A DNA stretch of 64,000 nt from Adiantum capillus-veneris (Eukaryota; Streptophyta; Polypodiopsida; Polypodiales; Pteridaceae): the NCBI GenBank assembly GCA_014529385.2, contig CM043960.1, positions 70,867,410 through 70,931,409 on the forward strand, written 5' to 3'. Of the stretch, positions 13,320-23,839 are shown piece by piece. The notes under the pieces are model-generated. The model made no database searches, was not told where the DNA came from, and saw only the letters and a program-made list of their open reading frames with translations. The position numbers were made by a program, and so were the translations under genes. The first letter of the stretch is position 1; each line of letters starts with the position of its first letter.

Positions 13320-13690
13320 ATTCGTATCTCAATCTGGTATTGCTTTGTATGTACGCATCCAGGGAATTCCAAGAATCATCATCTCATTCATGTGTTCATC
13401 TAGCAAACATACAAACTGATGAGGACATGAACATCCATGTACTACCACGTTCAAGTTGACTACTCCCAATGTTGGAGTTGGATTCTTCTTGCATCCTTTG
13501 ATTGTCGCTATTCCTGCTGTCAATGCTTGACTTGTTGCCTTCTTGTATGTGAATAACTGACTACATTCACTCTAGCTCCCGTGTCAACCAAAGCATTGGT
13601 GCTATGATTGCTGAGTTGTACTTTGATGCACAGATCCATTCCATCTAACCAGTCGTCATCTGTTGAAACTACATCTTTAGGTGATTCCCC
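13320..13690 (-). pseudogene. Second retropepsin-like domain, downstream of integrase
   Basis: The minus strand encodes DLCIKVQLSNHSTNALVDTG then ARVNVV, with the catalytic Asp codon at 13583-13585. After one frameshift it gives TLGVVNLNVVVHG, PHQFVCLLDEHMNEMMILG and IPWM (13355-13375). DTGA with a following hydrophobic strand, then a late ILG-x-x-WM, is the layout of a retroviral aspartic protease. The element already has a protease in the normal place (17440-17827, LDSGAG..ILGRPFM). The copy here sits just after the integrase C-terminus and is clearly different in sequence. It could be a duplication, or a fragment of another element fused in. Confidence 0.7.
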
Positions 13691-13819
13691 TTATCAATCA
13701 TCTAGTTTTAAAGTGTCGATCGGAATCGTATCCGTTGATTCTTGAGAGAAACTTTACGCTTGAGTACCCGAAGTCTAGCTTCCTCTTGGGCTTCATCAAT
13801 AACCTGCTCTGTCGCTTGA

Positions 13820-15454
13820 TCTTCCTTTGTTTGGCTGCATGCATTCTCTCTAGCAATTCATTGGTTAGTGGCAAATTGTTTTTTTTTTAACGAAATCCAC
13901 TAATCCAATTAGCCATTAGTTCACCATCGAGAGTGGACAATTTTATTGCTCCACTTGGAGAAACATCTTCAATGATAAATGGTCCGTTTTCCTTTTTCTT
14001 AAACTTGGGAATGTGTGCTTAAGGGAATAGACTAGAACTAAGTCCCCTTTCTTGAAAATTTTTGTAATTAAGTGGGAATCAAAAAACTGTTTTTGTTTCC
14101 GCTTTTGTGCATAGATATGAGCTACAGCAGTTAGCCTTTGCTCGTCTAGATTTTCCAAATCTTCAATTCTTTCTGAAAATTCATGTCCAGTCCACTCAAG
14201 ATTCTGTGCTACCCTTAATGTCAGCAATAGAAATTCTATTGGCAATATAACATCAAGACCATAAACAAGGTTAAAGGGTGTAGCATTTAGAGTTGTTTTG
14301 AATGAAACTTGATAAGCCCATAGAGAAGCATGGAGATTCATTTCCCAGTCTGTCCTTCCTCAACTAACCACTTTGGTCAGTACCGAGCTAAGAATTTTAT
14401 TCGTATGCTCAGCTTGTCCGTTTGCTTGTGGGTGATAGGAAGCTGATTTGTTATGGATGACCATAAACTCATTAAGCAAATATTCTATTACCTCATTGAG
14501 GAAACGAGTTCCCCGATCACTGACAATCTCTATTGGCAGTCCATATCTCGTGAATACATACTCATATAAGAATGCAGCAATGGTTCTGGCATCATTCTTT
14601 TGAGTCACTTTAGCCTCGGCCCACTTGGTCAAATAGTCCGTAACTACAATGATATATTGAGCTTGGGTTCTATAAGCAGGTGGCTGTATTGGTCCAACAA
14701 AATCTATATCCCATTTTTCGAAGGCTCTAGCCCCCATCATTGGTCTTAAGGGCATGATGTCTACTCGTGTTGGCATTTTTGCTCGTTGACAAGCATCACA
14801 CCTTCGAACATATTCTTTGGCATCTACAAAAAGTGTTGGCCACCATATGCCTGCCACCATCAAGATTGCTCTTGCGGTGGTCTCACTAGAAAAGTGACCT
14901 CCAGCTAATCCAGCATGTGCTTGTTCTATAATCGGAATATACTCGTTTTCATTTGCACAAAGACGCAAATGTTGATCTTTACCACTTCGATACAATTGAT
15001 TCCCAATAAGAGCATAGTCTCTTGCTTCAGTTTCAATTGCTCTTTGACGGTGTTTACTCATATCCTTAGGAAATGTTTGGTTCAATAAGTAAGTAACCAG
15101 ATAATTACTCCACTTAGGAACAGATGACATTTGAAACAATGTTACATGAGGAATGGGTGGTTGTTTTTGACATTGAGGGCAATCTTTTACAAAAGATCTA
15201 ACACCTCTCCTCATAGTCGGCCAAAATACTCCAAGTCTTAAGATTCGTTGCATAGTTTGGTTTTCCGCAAAGTGAATTCCTACTATGGTAACATGTGCTT
15301 GACTTAGGTATTGTTCTTTTTCTTTAGGGTTAATGCATAAAAGGAATATCCCGTCTCGATTTCTTTTATATAGCCTTCCAACTAGTAATTGTTGATACAT
15401 AGCCGACTGCTCGATTAAATCAATTGTGATAGGAAGTGGTATTTGAAAATCCAC
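13820..15454 (-). pseudogene. Integrase of element B with two tandem H2C2 zinc modules
   Basis: The frame 14360-15454 (364 aa) holds module 1 (H54-x6-H61..C92-x2-C95, CPQC), module 2 (H180-x6-H187..C219-x2-C222, CDAC), then the catalytic core with D251 (KWDIDFVGP), D313 (IVSDRG) and E349 (GQAEHTNK), a D-x61-D-x35-E triad. The rest of the domain continues at 13943-14341 after a stop and ends near 13820 with LPLTNELLERMHAAKQRK, the usual Ty3 C-terminus. Integrase inserts the cDNA into host chromatin. All core residues are present. The duplicated module, including a GRLYKR-like lead-in, is unusual. Confidence 0.9.
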
Positions 15455-15459
15455 TTAAG

Positions 15460-15780
15460 CTATTGTCATCAATGACACAATGTTTTCTGACCATCTAGGT
15501 ATCATTTCCACGGAGAACAAATAGGCATCTGGTAGATCATCGTCTACCCCTTTAGGTGATTCCCCAGAAACAATCCTTGAAAAAATTCCGCTCGTTGATG
15601 TGTAGTGCCTTTTTTTACAACCATAGTGAAATCAAATTCGAGAAGAATGATGAACCATCTCACTATTCTCCCTGTGCTGCATGGCTTGTTGACCAAATAT
15701 AACAAAGCTTGGTGGTCCACAAAGAACACAAACTTGTTGGCTAATAGGTAATGTCTATACGTTTTAACGGCATAGATCAT
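15460..15780 (-). pseudogene. RNase H C-terminal half and linker, element B
   Basis: The frame at 15544-15780 reads MIYAVKTYRHYLLANKFVFF then VDHQALLYL..GRIVRWFIILLEFDF, the C-terminal half of a Ty3 RNase H. It is followed after a frameshift by GVDDDLPDAYLFSVEMIPRW (15470-15530), a linker also present in the relative at 46510. The N-terminal half, with the first catalytic carboxylates, is absent because the frame starts at the RT YMDD junction. This copy cannot make active RNase H. Confidence 0.85.
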
Positions 15781-16351
15781 CCATGTATACTTCTAAGAAT
15801 TTTCGAAGATACTCTTTGAAATCATGGCTCATCAATCTCTGAAATGTGGCTAGAGCATTAGTTAACCCAAACAGCATAACCCGATAGGCAAATATACCCC
15901 ATTTTATTGCAAAAGCAGTTTTATGGTGATCTTTTGGGTCAACCAAAATTTGATTGTATCCTGAAAAGCCGTCTAAGAAGCTGTAAGCTTCTTTTTGTGC
16001 CACTCGTTCTAACACATGCTCAGTTACTGGAAGAGGAAAGGTGTCTCTAATGGTAGCTGCATTCACCTTTTTGAGATTAATACACGCTCGTAATTTCCCA
16101 TTCTTCTTAGGTACTACCACAATTGGAGACACCCAATCTGTGTGTTCAATTTCGTAAATGAATTCAGCTTCCTTTAGTTTTTCAATCTCTTCTTTGATCT
16201 TCCTGGTAAATGTTTCGTTATAAGTGTATGGTCTCTGTCTACTTGGTTTCACATCATCTTTCATGGGTATAATATGTTGACAGATTTTTGGATCAACACC
16301 CTTGAGATCCTTGTAAGACCAAGCGAAGATATCCCGGTATTCCTTTAACAA
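15764..16351 (-). pseudogene. Reverse transcriptase fingers and palm, element B
   Basis: The 195-aa frame contains DIFAWSYKDLKGVDP, HTDWVSPIVVVPKKNGKLRA, YSFLDGFSGYNQI, FAYRVMLFGLTNALATFQRL and the active site VYMDDLC, all in Ty3 order. A stop follows YMDDLCR directly; the rest of the palm, the thumb and the connection domain are missing. RT copies the element RNA into DNA. The sequence resembles non-chromovirus plant Ty3 RTs, which fits the absence of a chromodomain after integrase. Confidence 0.93.
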
Positions 16352-16385
16352 GCAGGTCTAGGCTCTTCTCCTGGTTTAGCCAAGT

Positions 16386-17426
16386 CTACCCTTTTAGCGT
16401 TTTCAGGTCCTTCGTAAGACTTGCCTTGTTTCTGTAGTTCTCTAACAGGTTGTTGATTATGATTTTCCGATCTTGGAGAGTATACTTTTTGTAATGGAAT
16501 GGAACATACATTACATCCTTACCATCCTCTTCCGTGGTTTCCATTTCGGTTGTGTATATCTCCTTTAGAGCTTTTTTCAACTCTTGATATTTCTTTTTCC
16601 GCTCGACTCTGGTCATGAGTGGCTTTTTATCTTGAGATTTTTCTTGAGTACCCTTCCTTGCTTTTCTCGATGTTTGAGACATTTCTGGGTTTCTGTTGAA
16701 GGATATCTGCCAGTTATTTTGTCCTTGACACAATCATTAGCATCTATTTGCATCAGGAATTTTGTTTTACTGGAGACTGATGGCATAGGTCGTGTTTTCA
16801 CAATATTGGTGTCTCTCTTTCATCTATACCATTTTTTGTCTTCTTGATTTCTGGTTTGGAAAGTCAAATTTTTTTTCCTCCCCTCCCTTTAAGAGTAACT
16901 AAGCTCTTGTATAATCTTTTTCTGACCTCGAATCTTCTGAGGTAGCTAAGTGTTCATCTAACTCATCAGTTGCATCATAATAGAGGTCAAAAAAGACTTG
17001 TTGAGCTTTCATCAAGTCCTTGGTTTCCTCATCTTTGTTTTCAATGTTGAGGACTGACATCATTTGGATGGGGATTATGTCATAGCCATCCTCATTGCAA
17101 AATTGAGTAGACATAGACGTATTCACACATACATCCATTGTCGCTAAAATTTGAGTCCATTCGAATGGTTCAAATAAATGCTCTGAAAAGGATTCAGGTA
17201 TGTAGGCTTCGTCTGTACAATCCCTTTCTAGGATACATTCCTCTCGTCTTAAGCTTCCATTTTTTGAAGCTGCGCACATCCAAATAGGAATGTCTTTGTT
17301 TAACCAAGATGGGAGCTTAGTTTCAGCTGAAGAGACTGAATCAAACTCTTGGATGGGTGTTTCCAAGACATCTCTATAAGTGTGATCTTTTTGATTGACT
17401 CTTGCTATAGATCCCACCTGCTTCAA
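16386..17426 (-). pseudogene. Protease-RT linker region, element B
   Basis: The frames 16899-17426 (175 aa, acidic, with EHLFEPFEWTQI and DATDELDEH) and 16386-16733 (115 aa, Lys-rich) lie between protease and RT in the element's direction and contain no catalytic motif I recognise. They are best read as the long spacer of the polyprotein, now frameshifted. Confidence 0.55.
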
Positions 17427-17439
17427 GTACAGATAAGTT

Positions 17440-17827
17440 GTACCTGTCGCATGAAAGGTCTTCCCAATATGATTTCATAGTTGAGTTTTTACCCAAAGTC
17501 TACTATGGAAAAAGTGTGTTGATATTCAATTCCACATGAATTGACTATCACTTTTTCAAGTAGCTCTAGTGGTCTCTCAATGTGTCCGTCAGCCAACTGC
17601 AATTTCATTCGCATTTGTCTAATGGCTGGCTGTCCCAAGGATTCCCACACTGCTTTAGTGGCTATGGCTATGCCAGCTCCACTATCCAGTATTGCCATGG
17701 TTTCAATGTCATTATATTTCACTGAGAGAGTAGTGTTTCCTTCTTCCCTTTCATAATATTCTCTGACCTTGCTCATAGGAACTGATAGAATCTCTTTGTT
17801 TTCCATTTCATTTCTCAATTTTCCCAA
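17440..17827 (-). pseudogene. Retropepsin (first, canonical), element B
   Basis: The sequence reads ETMAILDSGAGIAIATKAVW with the catalytic D-S-G, then LQLADGHIERPLELLEKVIV, and after an in-frame stop KLNYEIILGRPFMRQ. This is the full retropepsin layout in its normal place, between gag and RT. The enzyme matures the polyprotein as a dimer. One stop (near 17489) breaks this copy. Confidence 0.9.
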
Positions 17828-17862
17828 ATTCTTAGAGATTAATCATGTTATTCCCACCTTCT

Positions 17863-18411
17863 CTAGGGTTTTTCGTAAATCGTTCCACAAGTATGTCTGA
17901 GTTTCAATAGTTCTGTCAAAGTAAGAGTGCATTGGATGGGTGTAGACATGATTGAATGAATGTTGTCTACTTCTAGGGTCTGTTTGGCTCTTTTTACTTG
18001 AGTGGTCTTGCACACGATGGATTCATCTTTGTTATCTCCTAAGTAAGAAGGTAATGTTTTTAATGTCAATGGTTTAGATATTCTTGAAGTCTTCGATCTG
18101 CAATCCCCGTACAAGGATTGTAAATCCATATCCATATCAGATGGTAGGTTATCCAACCAAACTTCCTCTATAGGAGATGACTTTAAAGTTAGGCTCCCAT
18201 CATTAATCTCTCTTACCTTTCTCCATAAGTTTCTTGGCCAGTCTTCCTCGATGAATGGAATTCTGTCTAAGGCATCTTCGTTGTCCGCAACTATAAGCTC
18301 TGGTTCATTTGTTTCAAGGTGGGGTTCTTCCACCACATCGGATTTTGTTTTCGTTTCTTCTATCGCAAGCTCTTCACGTTTTGCAATATTGGGTTTTCGT
18401 TTATCCAACAT
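17863..18411 (-). pseudogene. Gag-protease spacer, element B
   Basis: This 182-aa acidic then mixed frame (MLDKRKPNIAKREELAIEET..) lies between the nucleocapsid region and protease. There is no recognisable domain. Its position suggests part of the polyprotein. Confidence 0.5.
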
Positions 18412-18503
18412 TTCTTACGTATTCTTACCAAGTTTTGGAAAGCCTCCAGCTTTGCTGCTTCCATGTCTGGAGATGGATAGTTTTTCCATTTGTTTTCCAT
18501 GTT

Positions 18504-19223
18504 TTAGCCTGCTTTAAGTCCTGCTTGGTAGGCTTCCAAGGCAGCATTAATAGGCTCAAAAATTTTATCAACCAGAATGGATCCTCCAGATTTCATGGTT
18601 GTTTCCTTGAATTCACTGCCAGTTTCTTTCAACTTGTCCTGGGCTAGCATTTTTACTTTCTCTTCGTTTTCAACTCGTTGTTTTTGTTTTTTCATCTCAT
18701 ATATTTTGCTTCTGGTCCTTTTGATTCTTTGAGAAGAAACTTTCGTGTTCTTTGAATCATCAGAGGAGTTGTGTTTCTTTTTCTTTGCCTGGGCTCTAGT
18801 GATTACCTTGATTGGAACTGTCGGTCCGTTCTCTGATGAGCTACTAGGCATCACTTGGACTACGTTTACAATAGTTTTTCCCTTGTTCAAAGGATTCTTA
18901 GGACAATCTTCCGAAAAGTGTCCTCCCTTTTTGCAACATTGTATGCAATAGGCTTCAATTGGTTTGAGGTTTTTGTCAGGCTCTGGACATTCTTTCTTCC
19001 AATGGTCATCAGCACCACAGTTATGACAGTTTCCTGTTCTAGGCTTCATCATGGGTCTTCCCATGGGAGGTCTGACACCTTGATTAGCTACATAATACAT
19101 TGGTGCGAGCTTTGGTGGAGCATAAGTCATGGTTTCTTCCACTGGTGGTGGATGTGGACTATACCAATCTCTTTCTATCATTACTGTACATGGAATAGTC
19201 TCTACATAGGGTGTAACAGGCAC
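18504..19223 (-). pseudogene. Gag nucleocapsid with two zinc knuckles, element B
   Basis: The 239-aa frame carries CHNCGADDHWKKEC (C-x2-C-x4-H-x4-C) and then CIQCCKKGGHFSEDC (C-x2-C-x5-H-x4-C), followed by a basic region rich in Lys/Arg/Ser. These bind genomic RNA in the particle. It is separated from the upstream gag by a ~640-bp non-coding segment (19224-19865). Confidence 0.85.
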
Positions 19224-19865
19224 CCAGGGGACTCACTCTATATACAAAATAGGACGCCACCTACGAGTGAACAACTTTGATAAAACCCCTATATACGACT
19301 CATATTAGGGAATATGACCCCCCTTTCTACGCTTATACGACAATCACTGAAGAAAACTATCATACCCCTATCTTACATATAAAATTTAGGTCTCACATGA
19401 TCTAACTGAGTAAAACTAGTCAAAGAGTGTGCAGCATAGTGATTGGCAACGTACTAAGGAACCGGTTCTATTGATAACTAGATGTACCCTCAATGTGTCC
19501 TAGTTTGAATTTCAAACTATATGCCTGATTACCCTGCACTCTAGCTACTCGTCCAATTATGACCCATCCAAAGCAGGTGTAAAATCAACCCTTGAGGACT
19601 TGCTCTAAATCAGCCCTTATCTATGATTGACTTGATGCAAAATTTGATGTTTGACATGATAAAAAACTTCCCCAAAATTCATCCAATTTCTAGTACACAC
19701 TGGTGACCAATCGTTACAAGTAATCAACCCGGGTCAGTCCCCCCCTCCCCCCCCCCCATAAATATGATACCCCCCCTCCCATACTTTAAAGCTTAGGAGA
19801 TAAATTAATGGGGGCCTGCCCCTAACTTATACGGTTATGTAACTTGTAAAAAAAAACCCCCTCCC
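19224..19865 (-). other. Non-coding segment splitting gag
   Basis: The segment is dense in stops in all frames, with a C-run at 19740-19760 and A-runs. On the minus strand the upstream coding frame ends ..TGGCACCAC immediately before GTAAGTGCAGGGG, a consensus 5' splice donor. The downstream end reads GAGTCCCCTGGGTGCC. CAGGGG and CCCCTG occur near the two ends, but flanking 8-bp duplications are not seen. An intron or a decayed insertion both fit; the splice frames do not join cleanly. Confidence 0.5.
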
Positions 19866-20772
19866 CTGCACTTACGTGGTGCCATAAGTTTTCCATGGTG
19901 AATCCCCCGGGAACAAGCACTAATGCTTGTTCATCTATGACTCCTTCCGAGTGCATGTACTTTACAGGCACTACATTATGTCCTGGATACGGAGGTTGTT
20001 GTCCCAACACAGATTGAGGTCTTTCGATACCCATTGGTGGTCTTTGAGCTTGGGCCATATTAGGCTGATGTCTGTAAATGGGTTGTCCCTGGGGCCTCAT
20101 GGGCACGTACTAAACATTCCCATCATACTTTGGTCTGAAGTAGCACTCGTGGGTTTCATGGTTGGTCCATTTACCCTCAATTGCACACCATTTTTGTGGC
20201 CTGATTGGTTGTCCCTGTGGAGGTATCCCTTGTCCTGGTCCTCTCATAAGCGCTTTTTGCATATTGTTCATCATGTCGTTCATCCTTTTTAGCATAACTT
20301 CTATGGCTGAGAGTGGTGCCACAGCAGCCGTTCCCACTTGTGCTGGTTTTGTGGATGATGTTTTCTTGCTTTGGTTATCCTTAGGGACATCCTCTTCATT
20401 GAAGATCTCGCAATTGTCTCCTAGGTCAATCGCATCGGACACACACGCTTCTAGGGTTGTATGCTTTTTGCTATAGAGTATAGCATGAAGTTCTTTGTTT
20501 AGCAGTCCCTCCAGAAACAAGGATACAAGTCGTTCTTCTGCAGGTATCTCCATCTCTGGGCATCTAGCAATGTATTGTTTCATTCGAGTTGCACAATCCC
20601 TAAAAGACTCACCATGTTTCTGCTTAAAGCTGTAGATTTGAGCTACCGTATTATGTTTAATCCCCGTTTTGGAACAAGCAGCTACAAATCCTTGAGCTAA
20701 TGTGTTCAAGTCCATGATTGACCTTGGTGGAATGTTTTGGAACCATGTCAAAGCTTTTTCTTCTAATGTCAT
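19866..20772 (-). pseudogene. Gag capsid of element B
   Basis: The frame 20110-20772 reads MTLEEKALTWFQNIPPRSIM, then FVAACSKTGIKHNTV, GESFRDCATRMKQYI and LVSLFLEGLLNKELHAILY, the typical Ty3 capsid helices. It continues in the same frame at 19822-20106 with Pro/Gln-rich text after a stop. It joins the upstream frame (20792-21718) by a frameshift at about 20780. Confidence 0.85.
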
Positions 20773-20791
20773 TCCAAACCCCTCGAATTGA

Positions 20792-21718
20792 CTATGGAAA
20801 TCGATGCTTAAAGCTTGCTAAGTGGTCATATGGATCCCCTAATCCACTGTATTTTTTGATCCATTTTTGAAAATCAGCTGGTCTGACATGTCTATTTGGT
20901 TTAACTCCAGGTCTTCTAGGAGTTGGTCCTATTCCGAGTCCTTCAAACCAGTCTGTTGGAAATAGTGACTCATGTAGCCCTGGACTGGCCTTAGTGTCAC
21001 CCGGTTTTCTACGTGATGAGGTGGTTTCTGGTTTCTTCACATTACTCTCAGATGATCTCTCATGATGTTCGTCTCTTGGAGTTGTTTTTAGTCCTTGCCC
21101 CAATATCCAATCCCTTATGGAATACCCCTGGTATTTGGTTTGTTCTACCTCCTCAGGAGTCATCATAACGAAGTTGTTATTATAACAATCCCTAAACAAG
21201 TAAGTTGGTAGATCTGTAGATCCCTTATCTTTGATCTTGAAGATATAGATGATCTTCATGGCCGTTAATTGTCCTGGTCTGGCATGAGAAGTCCACAAAA
21301 GATCTTTTATGTTTCTATCTTCCCAACAATAGACTCCGATCCTATGATTATTCGTACTAAGCCGTTTCAAAGGCTTCAAATCTACTTGATTGTATCCTTC
21401 GAATTCTAAAGTTGGTGGTCCTTCTTTTGCTGACATATCTGGGATTATGGTGTTTACTTCTAAGCCCCATTTGTCTACCACATCAGGATTTTCGACTTGT
21501 ACATATTGAGTTCCATTTCGATCCATGTACATTTTTCCTTGTTTGTTTGCCCTAACCTCTTCTTCGAACTCAATACCATGGTCATCAATGCGAATAGCAT
21601 ACTCCTCGTTAGGGTCCAAGTAAACCTGGGCTCCGTGACGGTTAGTTTTGTAAAAAGAGAGTATATGCTTATAGCGCATTGTCGTTCCGGTTTTTGAGTG
21701 AGTCGAGTAAGAAGACAT
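20792..21718 (-). pseudogene. N-terminal gag region, element B
   Basis: This 308-aa frame starts MSSYSTHSKTGTTMRYKHIL and ends DFQKWIKKYSGLGDPYDHLA, the lead-in to capsid. The N-terminal ~200 residues (EYAIRIDDHGIEFEEEV, GVYCWEDRNIKDLLW, SIRDWILGQGL) match no domain I recognise and are longer than in most Ty3 gags. It is probably the true gag start, as the leader upstream is repeat-rich and non-coding. Confidence 0.7.
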
Positions 21719-22276
21719 TTCAAATGTTGAATCTAAAAAGTGTCTGAGACTTCTTCAGGAATTGTGTGCATGAAATTGCCTTGATTCACGTTTTCTTCGG
21801 TAGATACTCTACTGGAGGTTTCTCCGAGTATGCCCCGATTTCCTAGTACACTACCAGATCTAAGGTTCATATAGACTTATGAAGCCCTGGATAGAGTACT
21901 CACCTTTGGATTGACTTGTCGTCAATTTTCACTCGTTCCAATTGCAACTTTCTGTCAAGCCACTGATTACTCGTCTGCAAACTAATTCCTGTACAAAATT
22001 AATCAAGTTAGCTATTCTTCCATAAAGACAGTAGAGCTCTTGAGAACTCTCGTGATTTTTCTCTGTGTATCACTTCAAATCGTGCTATGGAAGTCAAAAT
22101 TTGACTTTCAGATTCGGCTTTAGCAAAATCAAAGGTCTAATCTGCAACCTGTAAATTGAGTGTATCTGTACCAATTATGATCGGATTGAACCCAAAATTG
22201 CCCTGTGGCCTTATATTATGCTGGTCTAACACTGTATAAGCCCAAAAGTCAAAATTGAAGTCTCTGGATAGCAAAA

Positions 22277-23273
22277 GTAAATAATTGCGATTATTTACTT
22301 TTGTCAAGTTTTTGCACTTTTTTGATAGGTTTAGCAAGTATACAATTTGTTAGAGTCTCTGGGAAAATTTCAACAAGTTTGGACCAATTCTGATCAAGTT
22401 TATCAACTGTTCCGTGTCCACAGACTTTGATTTCGAGAATCTGGCTTAAGTCTCACTTTTGTGGTCCAAATTTCACCAAAATTGATTTGTGGGGTCTACT
22501 TGATGTGCTTGACCTTGTGGTATACTCAAATTTGCAAAATCATCAAGTTTTGAAGCAGATGTAAATAATCGTGATTATTTACACCTGAAAAATTTTTGTA
22601 AATTTTTTCCCCAACTTTGACACAGATCTTTTAAGCACCTTCAGTTAAGGTCACTAGCCAATTTTCATCAAGTTTGGGCAGTTTTTGGTCAAATGGTCAT
22701 CAATTATCTGTCCGCAGACTAACTTTGCAATTTTAGTCACAATTTTCAATCCAGTGATTCAAATCTTACCAAATTTGGTTTGTGGACTTATTACAACATG
22801 GTAAAGCTAGTGGTATGCCAACTTGGTCAAAAAAGTTCAAAAACAGGGCAAATGTAAATAATCGTGATTATTTATATTTGATAATTTTTTGCACAATTTT
22901 GGTCAACTAAGCATGTACACATGTTTATCACATCAATATAAGCCTATGGATCAAATTTCAACAAGTTTGGATAAATTTTTTCCCAATTTACAAGCAAGAT
23001 TCAAAAAGTCAGTACAAACTTTAGTTTTTATCCTTTTTTTGTCAGTTTAGTTATCCAAATCTTTTGGGCCTTTACAAAAGTTGTATGTACACATGCAATG
23101 AGTCAATTGTATGAACCTTGGCCAATTTAGAGCAGAAAGTTAATAATCACGATTATTAACTTGAGGCTTGAAATGAGCACTTTTTTGCCATTTTCTCAAA
23201 TACAGCCTTTTTATGATGTTTTTTAAGCCTATAAATCAAGTCAAAACTTACTATCAAGACAAAGTAAATAATC
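22277..23273 (-). repeat. ~287-bp diverged tandem repeats with 22-bp dyads, 5' leader of element B
   Basis: Four dyads of the same arms as at 10565 lie at 22277-22298, 22561-22582, 22854-22875 and 23139-23160, spaced 284, 293 and 285 bp, with a half-site at 23264-23273. The centre dinucleotide varies (GC, GT, GT, AC) while the arms hold. The inter-dyad DNA is poorly conserved. They lie between the gag start (21718) and the primer site (23839). Confidence 0.92.
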
Positions 23274-23820
23274 TGAGTTTTGGTCAACTTCTTGAAATTT
23301 TTACGTGTCTTTGAGCTTACCCACTAGTTCGGACAACTCTTAGGCTTAATCTCCGGTCGGATTGAGTGAATTCGAGTCTTTTCAAGCTATTTCTAGCCGT
23401 AAACCTAAAATTCTGTAACTTCACATGACAGCTCACACTTGATTCTTTTAAAGAAACAATGTTCTGAAATCCACCTCGGATCCTACTTACCCTACTCCTA
23501 GTTTCTCATGCAATGGGGTTGTGGAAAGTGTTCACAAACACTCGTTTTCTTGTGTTTTTTATGTTTTTCAGAGTCTTGATCTTAAGACTTGTCTCGTCTA
23601 CCAATCATTCTCCAAATCCTAATCTAAATCTACAATCCTACAGTCCTAAAGGTACTCAGCAAGTACGATTACTTCCAAGATACCTCTACACAGCAAAAGA
23701 CGACCATCTTAAGCTATGCGGTTTCTAAAAGAAAGTTTTGAACTCTAGATGAACCTAGAGGAAATTAAAGGACAACTACACAAGATGCTCGTGTTTTTTC
23801 CTAGTTTAGGTCTCTTTGAT

Positions 23821-23839
23821 CCCCGGCAGCGGTGCCAAA
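23821..23839 (-). other. Primer-binding site of element B, tRNA-Asp type
   Basis: Immediately inside the 5' LTR the minus strand reads TGGCACCGCTGCCGGGGA. This matches, with two differences, the TGGCGCCGTTGCCGGGGA primer site known from Athila/Tat-type plant elements, complementary to the tRNA-Asp 3' end. Confidence 0.85.

Noticed and set aside
19224-19865. hAT-type insertion in gag
   Set aside because: CAGGGG/CCCCTG ends are present but no 8-bp target duplication is found, so the class is not claimed.
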